A DNA stretch of 64,000 bases from an uncultured Granulosicoccaceae bacterium (GTDB taxonomy: Bacteria > Pseudomonadota > Gammaproteobacteria > Granulosicoccales > Granulosicoccaceae), in NCBI GenBank assembly GCA_937998875.1, contig CALLBO010000018.1, positions 50,722-114,721 of the forward strand, read 5' to 3'. The translations under genes were made by a program, and so were the position numbers. This document shows, one piece after another, positions 45,753-54,170 of the stretch (position 1 is the first letter of the stretch; each line of letters begins with the position of its first letter). Below the pieces are notes generated by a model. The model was given only the letters and a program-made list of their open reading frames with translations. It did not search any database and was not told the origin of the DNA.

Positions 45753-46112
45753 CTAGGCCGCCGGGCTGTAGTCCATCAGTGGGCGGACCTCGATTGTTCC
45801 AAACTTCGCTGAAGGAATCAGGGCTGCATATTTAAGCGCAGCGTCCAGATCAGGCACCTCCAAAACATAGTAGCCACCAAGATGCTCACGGGTTTCTGCA
45901 AAAGGGCCATCCATAGTTTCGACCTTGCCGGATTTAACTCGCAAAGAAGTTGCAGTTTCAATTCCCTGCAAACCTTCGCCATCAACCAGCACACCGTCTT
46001 CTTTCATTTTTTCATTGGCGGCAAAAAAATCAGACATCATGGAGTCGAATTCCGGCGTACCATATTTGGGTTCTTCGGAAGGGTTGTTGTAAATCAGAAG
46101 CATGTATTTCAT
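45753..46112 (-). CDS. YciI/YCII-domain protein, sigma-factor partner
   Basis: 119-residue YCII-related protein (DGPFAETREHLGGYYVLEVP, DLDAALKYAALIPS, IEVRPLMD). The family fold is a ferredoxin-like barrel, and members of this subgroup (PhnB/DGPF) are almost always encoded next to an ECF sigma factor, as here. The start at 46112 (MKYMLLIYNN) matches the family, so the five-residue extension to 46127 is probably not used. Possible modulator of the sigma factor. Confidence 0.9.
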   Translation of the reverse strand: MKYMLLIYNNPSEEPKYGTPEFDSMMSDFFAANEKMKEDGVLVDGEGLQGIETATSLRVKSGKVETMDGPFAETREHLGGYYVLEVPDLDAALKYAALIPSAKFGTIEVRPLMDYSPAA

Positions 46113-46166
46113 TGTCGGTATCCTCAAATTGAAAGATTGATAAAAACAGTTGTTACTACGTCTTTG

Positions 46167-46559
46167 TTAAAGACCCAGCAGATTAACGCCAAGGCACACC
46201 ATGACATTCAATGTTGCCAGAATGTTGGTTCCATTTCCTACGTAGCGCAGCAAATGGCTGGCGTTATCTTTTTTCAGTCCGAATGGATGAGCTATTCGGC
46301 CGACTACCAGTAGAACCCCGGTAATATGTAAATACAGAGCCGGCGCGCCCATACCCTCGGCAAGTATCATAAGAATGAGTATAAAGCCGGACCATTCAGC
46401 GCAGTTCCCGTGTTGCCTCGTTCTGAGCAATAGATCGGCATCTCCCCCGTCACCAATTGAAACACCCTTGGCAGCACGAAAAGAAGTCACCCGAAACCAA
46501 AGAATCAGATAGACAATTGAAACAGCAAGCGCGTAGACCGGAGTTGTTATAAAAAGCAT
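46167..46559 (-). CDS. MAPEG family membrane protein
   Basis: 130-residue integral membrane protein of the MAPEG (membrane-associated eicosanoid and glutathione metabolism) family. It has four helices, the conserved RTRQHGNCAEWSGFILILMI segment in the second helix, and VVGRIAHPFG before the last. The start at 46559 has GAGG seven bases upstream. It precedes the YciI-like and sigma genes on the same strand and may be part of the sigma regulon. Glutathione-dependent function is inferred from the family only. Confidence 0.88.
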   Translation of the reverse strand: MLFITTPVYALAVSIVYLILWFRVTSFRAAKGVSIGDGGDADLLLRTRQHGNCAEWSGFILILMILAEGMGAPALYLHITGVLLVVGRIAHPFGLKKDNASHLLRYVGNGTNILATLNVMVCLGVNLLGL

Positions 46560-46860
46560 GGTAAATCCTCGTTGTGGTTGGTTACACCCCAAGGACGTCA
46601 CCCAATTCGATTTTTCGACATCTTTTCAATTTTTTTTTAAAAAAATATTTTTGACAGCCAAATACCGCACAACAGCAATGTCGACCTACTGTATAAGCAT
46701 ATGATTTACAAAGAAATGACACCGTCACAGCTCACTTCGCTAAAGCGCGAGCAGATGCTTTCAGTACTATGCCGGTATTAACAATTCACGCCAGATCGGA
46801 AGGTAATAGCTGGCAGCTCTTATATATCTTTGATGCCAGATCCAGGAAGGACCAAGCTGG

Positions 46861-46968
46861 TCAGTCGCCCGAAAAATACATCAACTGTAGCTGCTGGCGA
46901 AACGTGTCCCCATCTGAGCGGTAATATTTGTCAGCAACACGGTCCCGAAGTCCAATTTGATCTTTCAT
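46861..46968 (-). CDS. Small ORF (35 aa) with strong ribosome-binding site
   Basis: A 35-residue frame, MKDQIGLRDRVADKYYRSDG continuing to LQLMYFSGD, starts at 46968 with AGGAG seven bases upstream. It is the only supported frame in a 1-kb gap between the sigma/MAPEG operon and the MerR-controlled island. It could be a genuine small protein or the intact 5' end of a broken gene. No family recognised. Confidence 0.4.
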   Translation of the reverse strand: MKDQIGLRDRVADKYYRSDGDTFRQQLQLMYFSGD

Positions 46969-47279
46969 GTGTCATCTCCTATTTAGTAATCGTAAAAATT
47001 AGGTAACAACTTTAGCCGCGTTGGTTTTTTCGGCAAATGCGCCAAGCTGAACTTATTAATCTGCTTTAGTTATCAATTGAACATTATTTTGTCCGAGTAT
47101 AACCTCGCTAACCAAACCAGGTAGTAAGGTACGAACGAACCGCAAAACAAGCTTTTGAGACTGGATATAAACAGTGCACTTGTTGGCTTTGCGGTGCTAT
47201 GGAACATAGTTAGAATTTACCGCTATGTCATTCACTCAGTAATATAACTATATTGAAATCCACTCGAACGTTTTTATAA
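46969..47279. other. Gene-free region left of the MerR island
   Basis: AT-rich 311 bp without a supportable gene. Its last 25 bp (about 47255-47279) resemble the outer flank of the right-hand island repeat, so similarity between the two island ends extends beyond the perfect 46 bp. Confidence 0.5.
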
Positions 47280-47325
47280 GAGCCAACCATTTAGGGGTTG
47301 ACCTGTAGCGCGCTTCAGGTTGTAG
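47280..47325 (+). repeat. 46-bp inverted repeat, left copy
   Basis: Perfect match to the reverse complement of 53091-53136. Contains the inward-facing MerR-type promoter. Weaker similarity continues for about 25 bp outward and 15 bp inward. Confidence 0.92.
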
Positions 47326-47328
47326 TTT
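47298..47328 (+). promoter_or_regulatory. MerR-type promoter/operator, left copy
   Basis: TTGACC (-35, 47298-47303) and TAGTTT (-10, 47323-47328) are separated by 19 bp, the over-long spacer typical of MerR-activated promoters. The spacer region holds the near-palindrome ACCTGTAGCGCGCTTCAGGT (47301-47320). It faces the alpha/beta hydrolase and BKACE-like genes. Confidence 0.8.
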
Positions 47329-47602
47329 GCGTATCAGACCAATTCGTTCTGAGTTATGGCAACACTTACGATAGTGGCGTTTTAGTGCACCGTTGCCTAC
47401 AAACCAGCACGGACCTCAATAGCTGGTCAGAACTAAATCCAAAAAAAATACAGTCCGGGGGATTGCTCGTAGAGTCTCAATATAATGTATCTGGCCATTT
47501 GAGTTTTTGTAGAGTACCGTCGAAAGCACTATAAAACGTCGACAACATCGCCCAGCATCAAACACCTTTGACCCGGGCTTTTGTTATCAAAGGATGAGCG
47601 AT
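47329..47602. other. Long 5' leader before the alpha/beta hydrolase gene
   Basis: About 270 bp between the MerR-type promoter and the first gene of the plus-strand unit. The apparent 78-codon open frame starting at 47298 begins with the -35 box and is not a gene. No terminator or known riboswitch was recognised. Confidence 0.5.
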
Positions 47603-48427
47603 ATGACCTGGAAGCTAAGCAAGACATGTCAGTTTCAAGGACATGCTATAAAGTATGAGGTTAAGGGATCAGGGCCTGCATTAGTGATGATTCATGGTAC
47701 ACCTTGGTCTTCATATAACCTACGTCACCTGATTGATGGGTTATCCAAAACACATACGGTCTACTTTTATGATCTCCTCGGGTACGGGCAATCGAGCAAA
47801 CCAGATTCGAACGTATCGCTAGGCATACAGAATGAGGTTTTAAACCATCTGCTCGATGTTTGGGGGTTAAATGAGCCCGCGATATTGGGACATGATTTTG
47901 GGGGCTCGACAGTCTTAAGAACTCACCTTCTCAATCATCGAGAATTTAGCAAAATTGTGCTAATAAATCCGGTAGCACTTTCCCCCTGGGGCTCCCCATT
48001 TTTTAAGCATGTTAACCTATATGAAGAGGCTTTCGCTGGAATTCCTGACTACATACATGAAGCGGTTGTTCGTGCTTATATTGCTACCGCTGCATTTAAA
48101 CCATTGGCAAGCAATGTAGAAAATGTCACTGTTGCCCCTTGGCTAGGTGAAATTGGTAAAGCCGCTTTTTATCGTCAAATAGCCCAGGCAAAGTCTAGTT
48201 ATACTGAGGAAGTGCAGGCAAGATATCCTGAAATCTCAGTTCCGGTTTTAATATTGTGGGGAGAGGAAGACGTCTGGATACCAGCAGAAAAAGGAGCGGA
48301 TCTACACCAATTGATATCTAGCTCTGTTTACCAAACCGTGCCGCATGCGGGTCATCTGGTAATCGAAGAAAATCCAGAGTCACTACTAAACTTCATTTCA
48401 CCATTTTTAAAAAGTGAAGTCACGTAG
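47603..48427 (+). CDS. Alpha/beta-fold hydrolase
   Basis: 274-residue alpha/beta hydrolase. The oxyanion/HG region is MIHGTPWSSYNLRHLIDG, the nucleophile elbow is LGHDFGGSTVL (GHDFG, with Asp as nucleophile as in haloalkane-dehalogenase/epoxide-hydrolase-like enzymes), the acid is in VLILWGEEDVWIPA, and the catalytic His is in VPHAGHLVIEENPE. The ATG at 47603 is nine bases after AAGG and is preferred over the ATG at 47594. It is the first gene of the plus-strand unit behind the left MerR-type promoter. The BKACE-like gene follows. Confidence 0.88.
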   Translation: MTWKLSKTCQFQGHAIKYEVKGSGPALVMIHGTPWSSYNLRHLIDGLSKTHTVYFYDLLGYGQSSKPDSNVSLGIQNEVLNHLLDVWGLNEPAILGHDFGGSTVLRTHLLNHREFSKIVLINPVALSPWGSPFFKHVNLYEEAFAGIPDYIHEAVVRAYIATAAFKPLASNVENVTVAPWLGEIGKAAFYRQIAQAKSSYTEEVQARYPEISVPVLILWGEEDVWIPAEKGADLHQLISSSVYQTVPHAGHLVIEENPESLLNFISPFLKSEVT

Positions 48428-48530
48428 CAATCAATTGGCTGACAATTTATTACCCTTGTCATGTGTTCTTGGTACTGACCGCCTTAGTGCAAATTACTAT
48501 GCCAGCAATGGCGCAACAGAGAAGGTTGAA

Positions 48531-49247
48531 ATGATAATTCAAGCTTGCCTGAATGGAAATCGAAATAAGCACTACCATTCGCAACTCCCCATGACTCCCA
48601 GTGAAACTGCTCTTGACGGTTTGGCGTGCCTAAACGCTGGTGCTGCAGAACTTCACATTCATCCGCGTTTGGCAGACGGGAGTGAGAGTCTGTCAGCTGT
48701 GGATGAAACCGTAAGAGCCGTGCGACGAACTTGCCCAGGTACATTGGTAGGTGTGTCCACTGGGGCGTGGATTGAAGATGACAAAGATCTAACCCGTTCC
48801 GCTATAGCGGCGTGGCGAGAGTTACCCGACTACGCTTCCGTCAATTTGTCAGAGGAAGATGCTCCGGCGGTTATCGCACTATTGCGTGATATAGGAGTTG
48901 GGGTGGAAGCAGGGTTGGCAAGCGCCGACGATGCCGAGCGGTTCATCAATCTCCCCCACAGCAATAGGGTCCATCGTATTTTGCTCGAAATTGAAGAACA
49001 AGTTGAAGATAAAGCCGATAGGGTCGTTGGGGAAATTATAGCGGTACTCGAGCACTCGCATGTCAGGCGGCCAATACTCTTGCATGGTTCCGATAAAACT
49101 GTCTGGCATCACATTGATAAGGCACGCCAACATTACTGGTCAACGCGGGTCGGGTTGGAGGATGGTTGTCAGCTAGCAGATGGAAGCATTGCAACTGACA
49201 ATGCTGCTCTGGTAAAAGCCGCAACACAAGTTTTCGGGAAAACCTAA
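48531..49247 (+). CDS. BKACE-like (beta-keto acid cleavage enzyme/DUF849) protein
   Basis: 238-residue TIM-barrel protein resembling the beta-keto acid cleavage enzymes (Kce, DUF849), which use acetyl-CoA to split beta-keto acids. Family hallmarks are LPMTPSETALDGLACLNAGA, then AELHIHPRLADG with the zinc-binding HxH, and VEAGLASADDAERF, a variant of the family VGLED-type loop. The start at 48531 (MIIQACLNGN) has AAGG five bases upstream; the frame extends back to 48414 but that part is not protein-like. It is shorter than typical BKACE proteins (about 270-310). Second gene of the plus-strand unit. Confidence 0.75.
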   Translation: MIIQACLNGNRNKHYHSQLPMTPSETALDGLACLNAGAAELHIHPRLADGSESLSAVDETVRAVRRTCPGTLVGVSTGAWIEDDKDLTRSAIAAWRELPDYASVNLSEEDAPAVIALLRDIGVGVEAGLASADDAERFINLPHSNRVHRILLEIEEQVEDKADRVVGEIIAVLEHSHVRRPILLHGSDKTVWHHIDKARQHYWSTRVGLEDGCQLADGSIATDNAALVKAATQVFGKT

Positions 49248-49410
49248 ACGCCGCATTGCACAAGCTATCGCACTAGAGTTCCAGATAGAATTAGTACGAT
49301 TGTTGTGACACCTGCATACCCCGGGATTGGTAACCGAGTTACAAACCCCACTATGCGGCCATATTTTCGCATCATGAAGTAGCGGACTGAAGCTTTTAAG
49401 TCCCAACCAC

Positions 49411-50271
49411 TCACTGAAGTATCCATTTTTCTCGGTCCACATTTGATATGTCCCGCACCGCTCCAGAGATACGTATAGATGAACCTTGTACATCAGAAAA
49501 CTGTGCTTTAATTAAAGAACGAGAACTCATGTCCTCTCCTTGAATTATGTCTATTTCTCCAGAGTGACGCCACTTAATATCTCTTAAGTAACCAGCAAAC
49601 GCTGCAGATGCAGCTCCGGTAGCTGGATCTTCATACACCCCGCCAGACGCGAACGGATTTCTACTATGAAATTTCTGATTAGACTCAGAATACACAAACA
49701 TGATTGTTACCAATCCAGATTTGCGCATGAATGTACGCCCTTCATCCAGGTTGTAACGCATTGCGCGTAGAGTTGTACGAGAATTTAATCCAATAACTAA
49801 ATGTTCAGCACCACCATTTGCTCGAGCAGGAGGCAGATTATTGTCCAGATCTGTATCCCTATAGCCAAATAACTTCAAAGCGTTCAATACTTCCTCGTTA
49901 TCGGCAAGGTAGGAACTCGTATCCGGGGACTGCAACGCTGCCGAATAGATATTGTTATCTATAAATCCTTCTACAGTAATCGCAGTGTCATTTAGGACAA
50001 GAGGAAATACACGCTGTCCATGTTCCTTTGCCAGTGCAGCACCAAGTGCAATAGTGGCATGCCCACAGAATGGGACCTCAGATTCCGGTGAAAAATAGCG
50101 AACTCGCCAACCATGCTGGCTTTGTGTAGCGAAAGCAGTTTCGGAGTACCCAACTTCCGCAGCTATTGATTGCATTTCTTTTTCTGATGGATGCCTATCA
50201 GCAATGACAACCCCAGCCGGATTACCGCCAGTCAGCCCATCCGAAAAAGAAGAGAGTCTTTGTACATTCAT
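49411..50271 (-). CDS. PhzF-family epimerase/isomerase-like protein
   Basis: 286-residue PhzF-like protein with the two-lobed diaminopimelate-epimerase fold: FSDGLTGGNPAGVVIADRHP, then SETAFATQ with the catalytic-type Glu, RYFSPESEVPFCGHATIALG, and YEDPATGAASAAFAGYL in the second lobe. These enzymes isomerise or tautomerise varied small acids, and no specific substrate is inferable. It is the last gene of the minus-strand unit, 314 bp beyond the RidA gene, and converges with the BKACE-like gene. Confidence 0.9.
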   Translation of the reverse strand: MNVQRLSSFSDGLTGGNPAGVVIADRHPSEKEMQSIAAEVGYSETAFATQSQHGWRVRYFSPESEVPFCGHATIALGAALAKEHGQRVFPLVLNDTAITVEGFIDNNIYSAALQSPDTSSYLADNEEVLNALKLFGYRDTDLDNNLPPARANGGAEHLVIGLNSRTTLRAMRYNLDEGRTFMRKSGLVTIMFVYSESNQKFHSRNPFASGGVYEDPATGAASAAFAGYLRDIKWRHSGEIDIIQGEDMSSRSLIKAQFSDVQGSSIRISGAVRDISNVDREKWILQ

Positions 50272-50585
50272 AAATCTATCCTAAGTCCTATATTTGGTCT
50301 AAAAGTGCGCTTGATACCAGCTCAAGTAATTGAAGTCCGCAAGTTTCTCCCCTTGCAGAGTCTCTATCTTCGGCAGTAGCAACAATTTACAAGCCAGTCC
50401 AGTTGAATAACTTAGTAGACGGACTGTTTCTATTTGGGTTCGTATGAGTTGCACTGAGATCTTCAGAGGCATTGAAGAGGGTGAGAGTGTTTACACCGAT
50501 GAATTTACAATCCCATGCTTGTTAGCGTGTGTAAGAATCCATATACCTATTTCTCTTATGCACGTTGTTCGGTTCTGATAAAATT
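50272..50585. other. Gene-free spacer in the island
   Basis: 314 bp between the PhzF-like and RidA genes. No open frame with a ribosome-binding site, repeat or terminator was recognised. Confidence 0.4.
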
Positions 50586-50969
50586 CTATTGTTCGGCAAT
50601 AGCTTCAATTTCCAGCAACCATGACTCATCAAACATTCCAGCCAAAACCACGGTCAGAGCAGGTGTATGATTCCCTAAAAAGGATTTTCTTACATCTCTG
50701 TTCTCCATTATGTGGGATCGATCTGTTAGATAGCTTGTGACCTTGACAAGGTTTTCTACAGACATATTTGCAGCACGAAGTTGCGCTACTATATTTTGCC
50801 AGACAGTTTCGGCTTGTCCTGTAAAAGTTGTCGGAACAATACCGTGACGATCTACTGGCGGTTGCCCGCTAATGTAAAGCCTCCTGGAAGTATCGAAAAC
50901 CTCCAGTGCTTGAGCATAGGGTCCGACCGCTTCAGATGCATCTCTCGCGCTGACAATTTTTATAGACAT
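50586..50969 (-). CDS. RidA family protein (imine/enamine deaminase-like), copy 1
   Basis: 127-residue RidA/YjgF-like protein: AVGPYAQALEVFDTSRRLYI, SGQPPVD, QAETVWQNIVAQLRAANMSV, ENLVKVTSYLTDRSHIMENR and a C-terminal LEIEAIAE. The family hydrolyses reactive enamines or imines released by PLP and flavin enzymes. The usual catalytic Arg before the C-terminal Glu region is not obvious here (PALTVVLAGMFDESWLLEIE), so it may be of the non-archetypal group. It lies 17 bp after the aldo/keto reductase gene in the minus-strand unit. Confidence 0.88.
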   Translation of the reverse strand: MSIKIVSARDASEAVGPYAQALEVFDTSRRLYISGQPPVDRHGIVPTTFTGQAETVWQNIVAQLRAANMSVENLVKVTSYLTDRSHIMENRDVRKSFLGNHTPALTVVLAGMFDESWLLEIEAIAEQ

Positions 50970-50986
50970 GATCTTGCTCCCAAACC

Positions 50987-52042
50987 TTAAGTTTCCAGTA
51001 CTGTTCTGCAGCGTCGAAAATCACTGACACAATCTAGTTCTGCTATGGCTTTCGATGCCAGTTCGGTATCTAGCCCATCCAGTATTTCAATTATCTGCGC
51101 AGGATTATTGGAACCAACAATGGGCGCTGATACCCAAGGCTTTGAGCGTAACCAGTTAATAGCCACTGCGGATGGGCTAATGGAGTACGCGTTGGCTATC
51201 TCAACTACCTTTTCAATGATTCTGAAATTCTGATCGTTGAAACGATTGTCTGAGTTTTCTTTGGCCCGCACGCTATTCGGTAGTGGCCGCCCTTTTCGGT
51301 ATTTACCTGTCAGCAACCCACCAGCCAGGGGGCTATAAGGAATTACACCTATATCGTACTTACCACAAACAGCTGCAAGTTCCGATTCAAAGTCTGCACG
51401 AACGGGAGACGTCAAATTGTACTCAGGCTGTAAACTGACAAAACGTTCCTTATTGCGCTTGTCTGATACCCAAAGTGCCTGCATTAAGCGCCAAGCACTA
51501 AAATTTGAGCAACCGATGTAGCGTATTTTACCTTGATTAACCAATTCATCGAAAACCGACAATGTTTCCTCGATAGGTACAAGCGGGTCGATAAAATGTG
51601 CTTGATAGAGATCAATATAATCAGTTTGCAGGCGTTCAAGACTATCTTCACACGCTTTAATAATCCAGCGTCGAGACAGGCCTTCTCGTTGTTTAAACGT
51701 AGCTCGGGACTCGCAGAACATATTACCCATGGCGGCACGTACTTTTGTCGCGAGCACAATATCTTCTCGATTTTTTCGGGCAGCGAACCACTTGCCGATG
51801 ATTGCTTCTGACACGCCGCCGGCATTAACCGGACCACCCATTGTAGCTGCCCAGGAGCTGTAGCAATCAGCAGTGTCGATAAAATTACCACCGCGCTCGA
51901 CATAAGCGTCAAGCACTTCGAAAGACGCAGCTTCATCTGCCGACCACCCAAATTGCATCGTTCCCAAACCAACTTGATAGACGAACAACCCACTTTTACC
52001 GACTTGCACATAGGGATAAATTGATTCTGCTGCCAAGGTCAT
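50987..52042 (-). CDS. Aldo/keto reductase
   Basis: 351-residue AKR. LGTMQFGWSADEAASFEVLD opens the barrel, followed by NFIDTADCYSSW (catalytic Asp and Tyr), VLATKV (Lys) and DYIDLYQAHFIDP (His). The cofactor loop is APIVGSNNPAQIIEILDGLD. The Met start overlaps the merR stop by 4 bp, so the regulator and the reductase are translationally coupled. MerR-AKR pairs are common in carbonyl-stress and catabolic operons. Substrate unknown. Confidence 0.93.
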   Translation of the reverse strand: MTLAAESIYPYVQVGKSGLFVYQVGLGTMQFGWSADEAASFEVLDAYVERGGNFIDTADCYSSWAATMGGPVNAGGVSEAIIGKWFAARKNREDIVLATKVRAAMGNMFCESRATFKQREGLSRRWIIKACEDSLERLQTDYIDLYQAHFIDPLVPIEETLSVFDELVNQGKIRYIGCSNFSAWRLMQALWVSDKRNKERFVSLQPEYNLTSPVRADFESELAAVCGKYDIGVIPYSPLAGGLLTGKYRKGRPLPNSVRAKENSDNRFNDQNFRIIEKVVEIANAYSISPSAVAINWLRSKPWVSAPIVGSNNPAQIIEILDGLDTELASKAIAELDCVSDFRRCRTVLET

Positions 52043-52425
52043 GCTTTACCCTTATCTTTTATAGAGCTTTGATAGAACGATATTTTGTGGTCGATTAATT
52101 CTAAAGACGATTGCAATTGGTCTATTTCACTCAGTACTTTTTGTTTGTGTGAAAGTAACAATTCAAGCCTTTCAGGCTCAGTATGATCACCTTGCTCACC
52201 CAGATTACAATAGATGCGCAACTGCTCAATCGACATGCCCGTATCTCGAAGACAACGAAGAACCTGTATCCACAGCACATCCTCTGAGCTGTATCGACGA
52301 TGTCCGCTACCATTACGATGAATGGTTTGAATTAAATTCTCGCGCTCGTAATAGCGCAACGTCTCAATACTAACTCCGGTAGCGCCCGTCATTTCCGCTG
52401 GAGTTAGCCATTTTTTTGATGACAT
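52039..52425 (-). CDS. MerR-family transcriptional regulator
   Basis: 128-residue regulator. The N-terminal winged helix reads LTPAEMTGATGVSIETLRYY then ERENLIQTIHRNGSGHRRYS, and the dimerisation coiled coil spans about residues 85-120 (LLSHKQKVLSEIDQLQSSLE). There is no cysteine cluster, so it is not a metal sensor; it resembles the AdhR/NmlR-type aldehyde- or metabolite-responsive group. A degenerate copy of the island operator lies just upstream at 52444-52474, implying autoregulation. It probably activates both convergent units of the island. Confidence 0.93.
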   Translation of the reverse strand: MSSKKWLTPAEMTGATGVSIETLRYYERENLIQTIHRNGSGHRRYSSEDVLWIQVLRCLRDTGMSIEQLRIYCNLGEQGDHTEPERLELLLSHKQKVLSEIDQLQSSLELIDHKISFYQSSIKDKGKA

Positions 52426-52443
52426 TCAATTTTCCTTTCCTAT

Positions 52444-52474
52444 ACCCTACAAACTGAAGCGAACTATAGGTTAG
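52444..52474 (-). promoter_or_regulatory. Degenerate MerR-type operator upstream of merR
   Basis: On the minus strand the core ACCTATAGTTCGCTTCAGTT matches the two island-end operators at 16 of 20 positions and is followed by the same TTGTAG. The -35 position reads CTAACC and the -10 position, 19 bp away, TAGGGT. Both are weaker than the end copies, consistent with low autoregulated expression. Confidence 0.7.
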
Positions 52475-52608
52475 CTCTTTACATTCAGCGTTTTCGATCG
52501 CAATATTCTGCAGCATACGATTACTCCTGGTCCTTTCATACTTCTAATCTTTCAAGATGCTGGATTTCCAATTTAGCAATCAATATCGCATTTACCTCTA
52601 CTAAGTAA

Positions 52609-53013
52609 TTAGTCCTTTACCGCCGTTGCTTCGATCTCAATCAGGAAATCTGGCAATGCTAAAGAATCTACCCCAATCATGGTATTAGCCGCTGGCTTAG
52701 TACTTCCGTAAAAGTTGCTCATCGCCTTACCAATGGGTTCCAATAGAGACGGATTGAGATTGACGACGTAGGTTCGAAGACTAACAATATCGTCTATGCC
52801 CGCTCCTGATGCTTCAAGCACTAGCTTTAGATTTTCGAGTACTTGATGGGTTTGTTTGCCAACGTCATCGACACCAACAAGATTATAATCCTTGTCCCAA
52901 GCGACCTGACCTGAGCAATGGATCATAACAGACCCTGAAGACTTCACGGCGTGTGAATAGCCCATTTTTATACTTTCAAAATTTGTATCTGGATTGATGT
53001 TTTCGTTTCTCAT
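52609..53013 (-). CDS. RidA family protein, copy 2
   Basis: 134-residue RidA-like protein: MGYSHAVKSSGSVMIHCSGQ, KQTHQVLENLKLVLEASGAG, DDIVSLRTYVVNLNP, KPAANTMIGVDSLALPDFLI and EIEATAV. The open frame reaches 53118, but that start is the TTG of the -35 box. The ATG at 53013 has AAGG eight bases upstream and is the real start. It is the first gene behind the right-hand MerR-type promoter. It differs strongly from copy 1, so the two are not a recent duplication. Confidence 0.9.
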   Translation of the reverse strand: MRNENINPDTNFESIKMGYSHAVKSSGSVMIHCSGQVAWDKDYNLVGVDDVGKQTHQVLENLKLVLEASGAGIDDIVSLRTYVVNLNPSLLEPIGKAMSNFYGSTKPAANTMIGVDSLALPDFLIEIEATAVKD

Positions 53014-53087
53014 AGCTTTTACCTTTCCATTACTAGAAATTGTTGCAGTGAAAAATAACAGGCCCAAATCGTATGGGTCTGATATAG

Positions 53088-53118
53088 AAGCTACAACCTG
53101 AAGCGCGCTACAGGTCAA
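53088..53118 (-). promoter_or_regulatory. MerR-type promoter/operator, right copy
   Basis: On the minus strand TTGACC (-35) and TAGCTT (-10) are separated by 19 bp, with the same 20-bp near-palindrome as at 47301-47320. It faces inward, towards the second RidA gene, merR, the aldo/keto reductase, RidA copy 1 and PhzF. Confidence 0.8.
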
Positions 53119-53136
53119 CCCCTAAATGGTTGGCTC
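53091..53136 (-). repeat. 46-bp inverted repeat, right copy
   Basis: Exact reverse complement of 47280-47325. Together the two copies bracket 5.86 kb. No transposase, resolvase or flanking target duplication was seen. Confidence 0.92.
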
Positions 53137-54170
53137 GCAAAAAATGTTTGAGTGGATTTTCGGTATTGGTAGATCGCCGAGTGTGCGATTCAACGAGATA
53201 TTCTTTATTTTCAGCGGCTTATATCTTCAAGCTCCTCTCATAATCGGCTTGTTTCGTCGTTAAACTCTCTATAGGTGGCCTCTGTTTTTGCGCGCCTCGT
53301 GATGATCAATCGACGTTATCCGGCAACGCCAGCAGCTAACCCGATAATACTTTCATCATTGATTCTATTACCTGTAGCGATATTCCATAGCAACCCATTC
53401 GCTATATAGTTTTCTGATTTTTTAATAATGGCTGTATTCGGACTGACCTTCGCAATCGCATAAGTTACGCTGGCAAAGGGTATGAAACGAATACCAACGG
53501 GCGAAGCAGCACTATTGATTTCAATGGAAACGCCACTAGCGCCCGTATTTGGACGACGGTTTTTATATGAATCACCTCCACTCATGACGTTTCCAGGTGG
53601 AGCTATAATTTTTTCCTAGAGTTCTCGCCACACAGATTAAACTAGCAACAGTGGAGGAATGAAAGTGCAGTGCGTTATACACAAAAGCGTATAAGGGAAA
53701 ACCGTAAGACCGACTGAAGAAAATGTAGAACCGCGCCAGCAGGCTTTTCAAGAAACAACATATAATACGTTCGCAAAATCATTGGCGGCAACTGGCCGCT
53801 TTGAACCCTTAGCTTTACTGCAACCTTCTCACAAATAAACGATTGTTTAGCGACTGTTGCGGTTTAGGTCAAAGCTGAATAACGTAAAGATGTTAGAAGG
53901 TTTTCCTCTCACCGCCTTCATCCAGAAATCTCACTAACAGGCCCATCTTTTACTCCTGTTCTCGCTAATGGGACCTATTTTACTAGCGTAAATTCCTTAC
54001 AACTTTACTCACGCTATTCACTGATATATTTAATGTCAATGAATTATAATTGGAATATTGGTATATTTTTACTATGAGCTACATTAAAACGTGTTATTGC
54101 GCTGCTAATATTTCCAGCAGCGCTAAGTCTATGACACTTACACATCCAGCAGCACTCCCCGGCCAAAAAA
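53137..54170. other. Gene-poor region right of the island
   Basis: About 1 kb without a confident gene, apart from a weak minus-strand frame at 53316-53585. AT-rich. The first 30 bp mirror the left outer flank of the island. No terminator or RNA gene was recognised. Confidence 0.5.
53316..53585 (-). CDS. Doubtful hypothetical protein (89 aa)
   Basis: Open frame with partly protein-like composition (SGVSIEINSAASPVGIRFIP, FASVTYAIAKVSPNTAI, GLAAGVAG end) but no good ribosome-binding site before its ATG at 53585 and no family resemblance. It may be chance or a remnant of a larger gene. Confidence 0.25.
   Translation of the reverse strand: MSGGDSYKNRRPNTGASGVSIEINSAASPVGIRFIPFASVTYAIAKVSPNTAIIKKSENYIANGLLWNIATGNRINDESIIGLAAGVAG

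Noticed and set aside
47298..47534. Open frame starting MTCSALQVV, duplicated at the start of the 52609-53118 frame
   Set aside because: Both begin at the TTG of the -35 box in the duplicated promoter. The shared residues come from promoter DNA, and the right-hand gene has a proper start at 53013.
47280..53136. Insertion sequence or transposon bounded by 46-bp inverted repeats
   Set aside because: No transposase, integrase or target-site duplication is present, and the repeats are explained at least in part as inward-facing MerR-type promoters.
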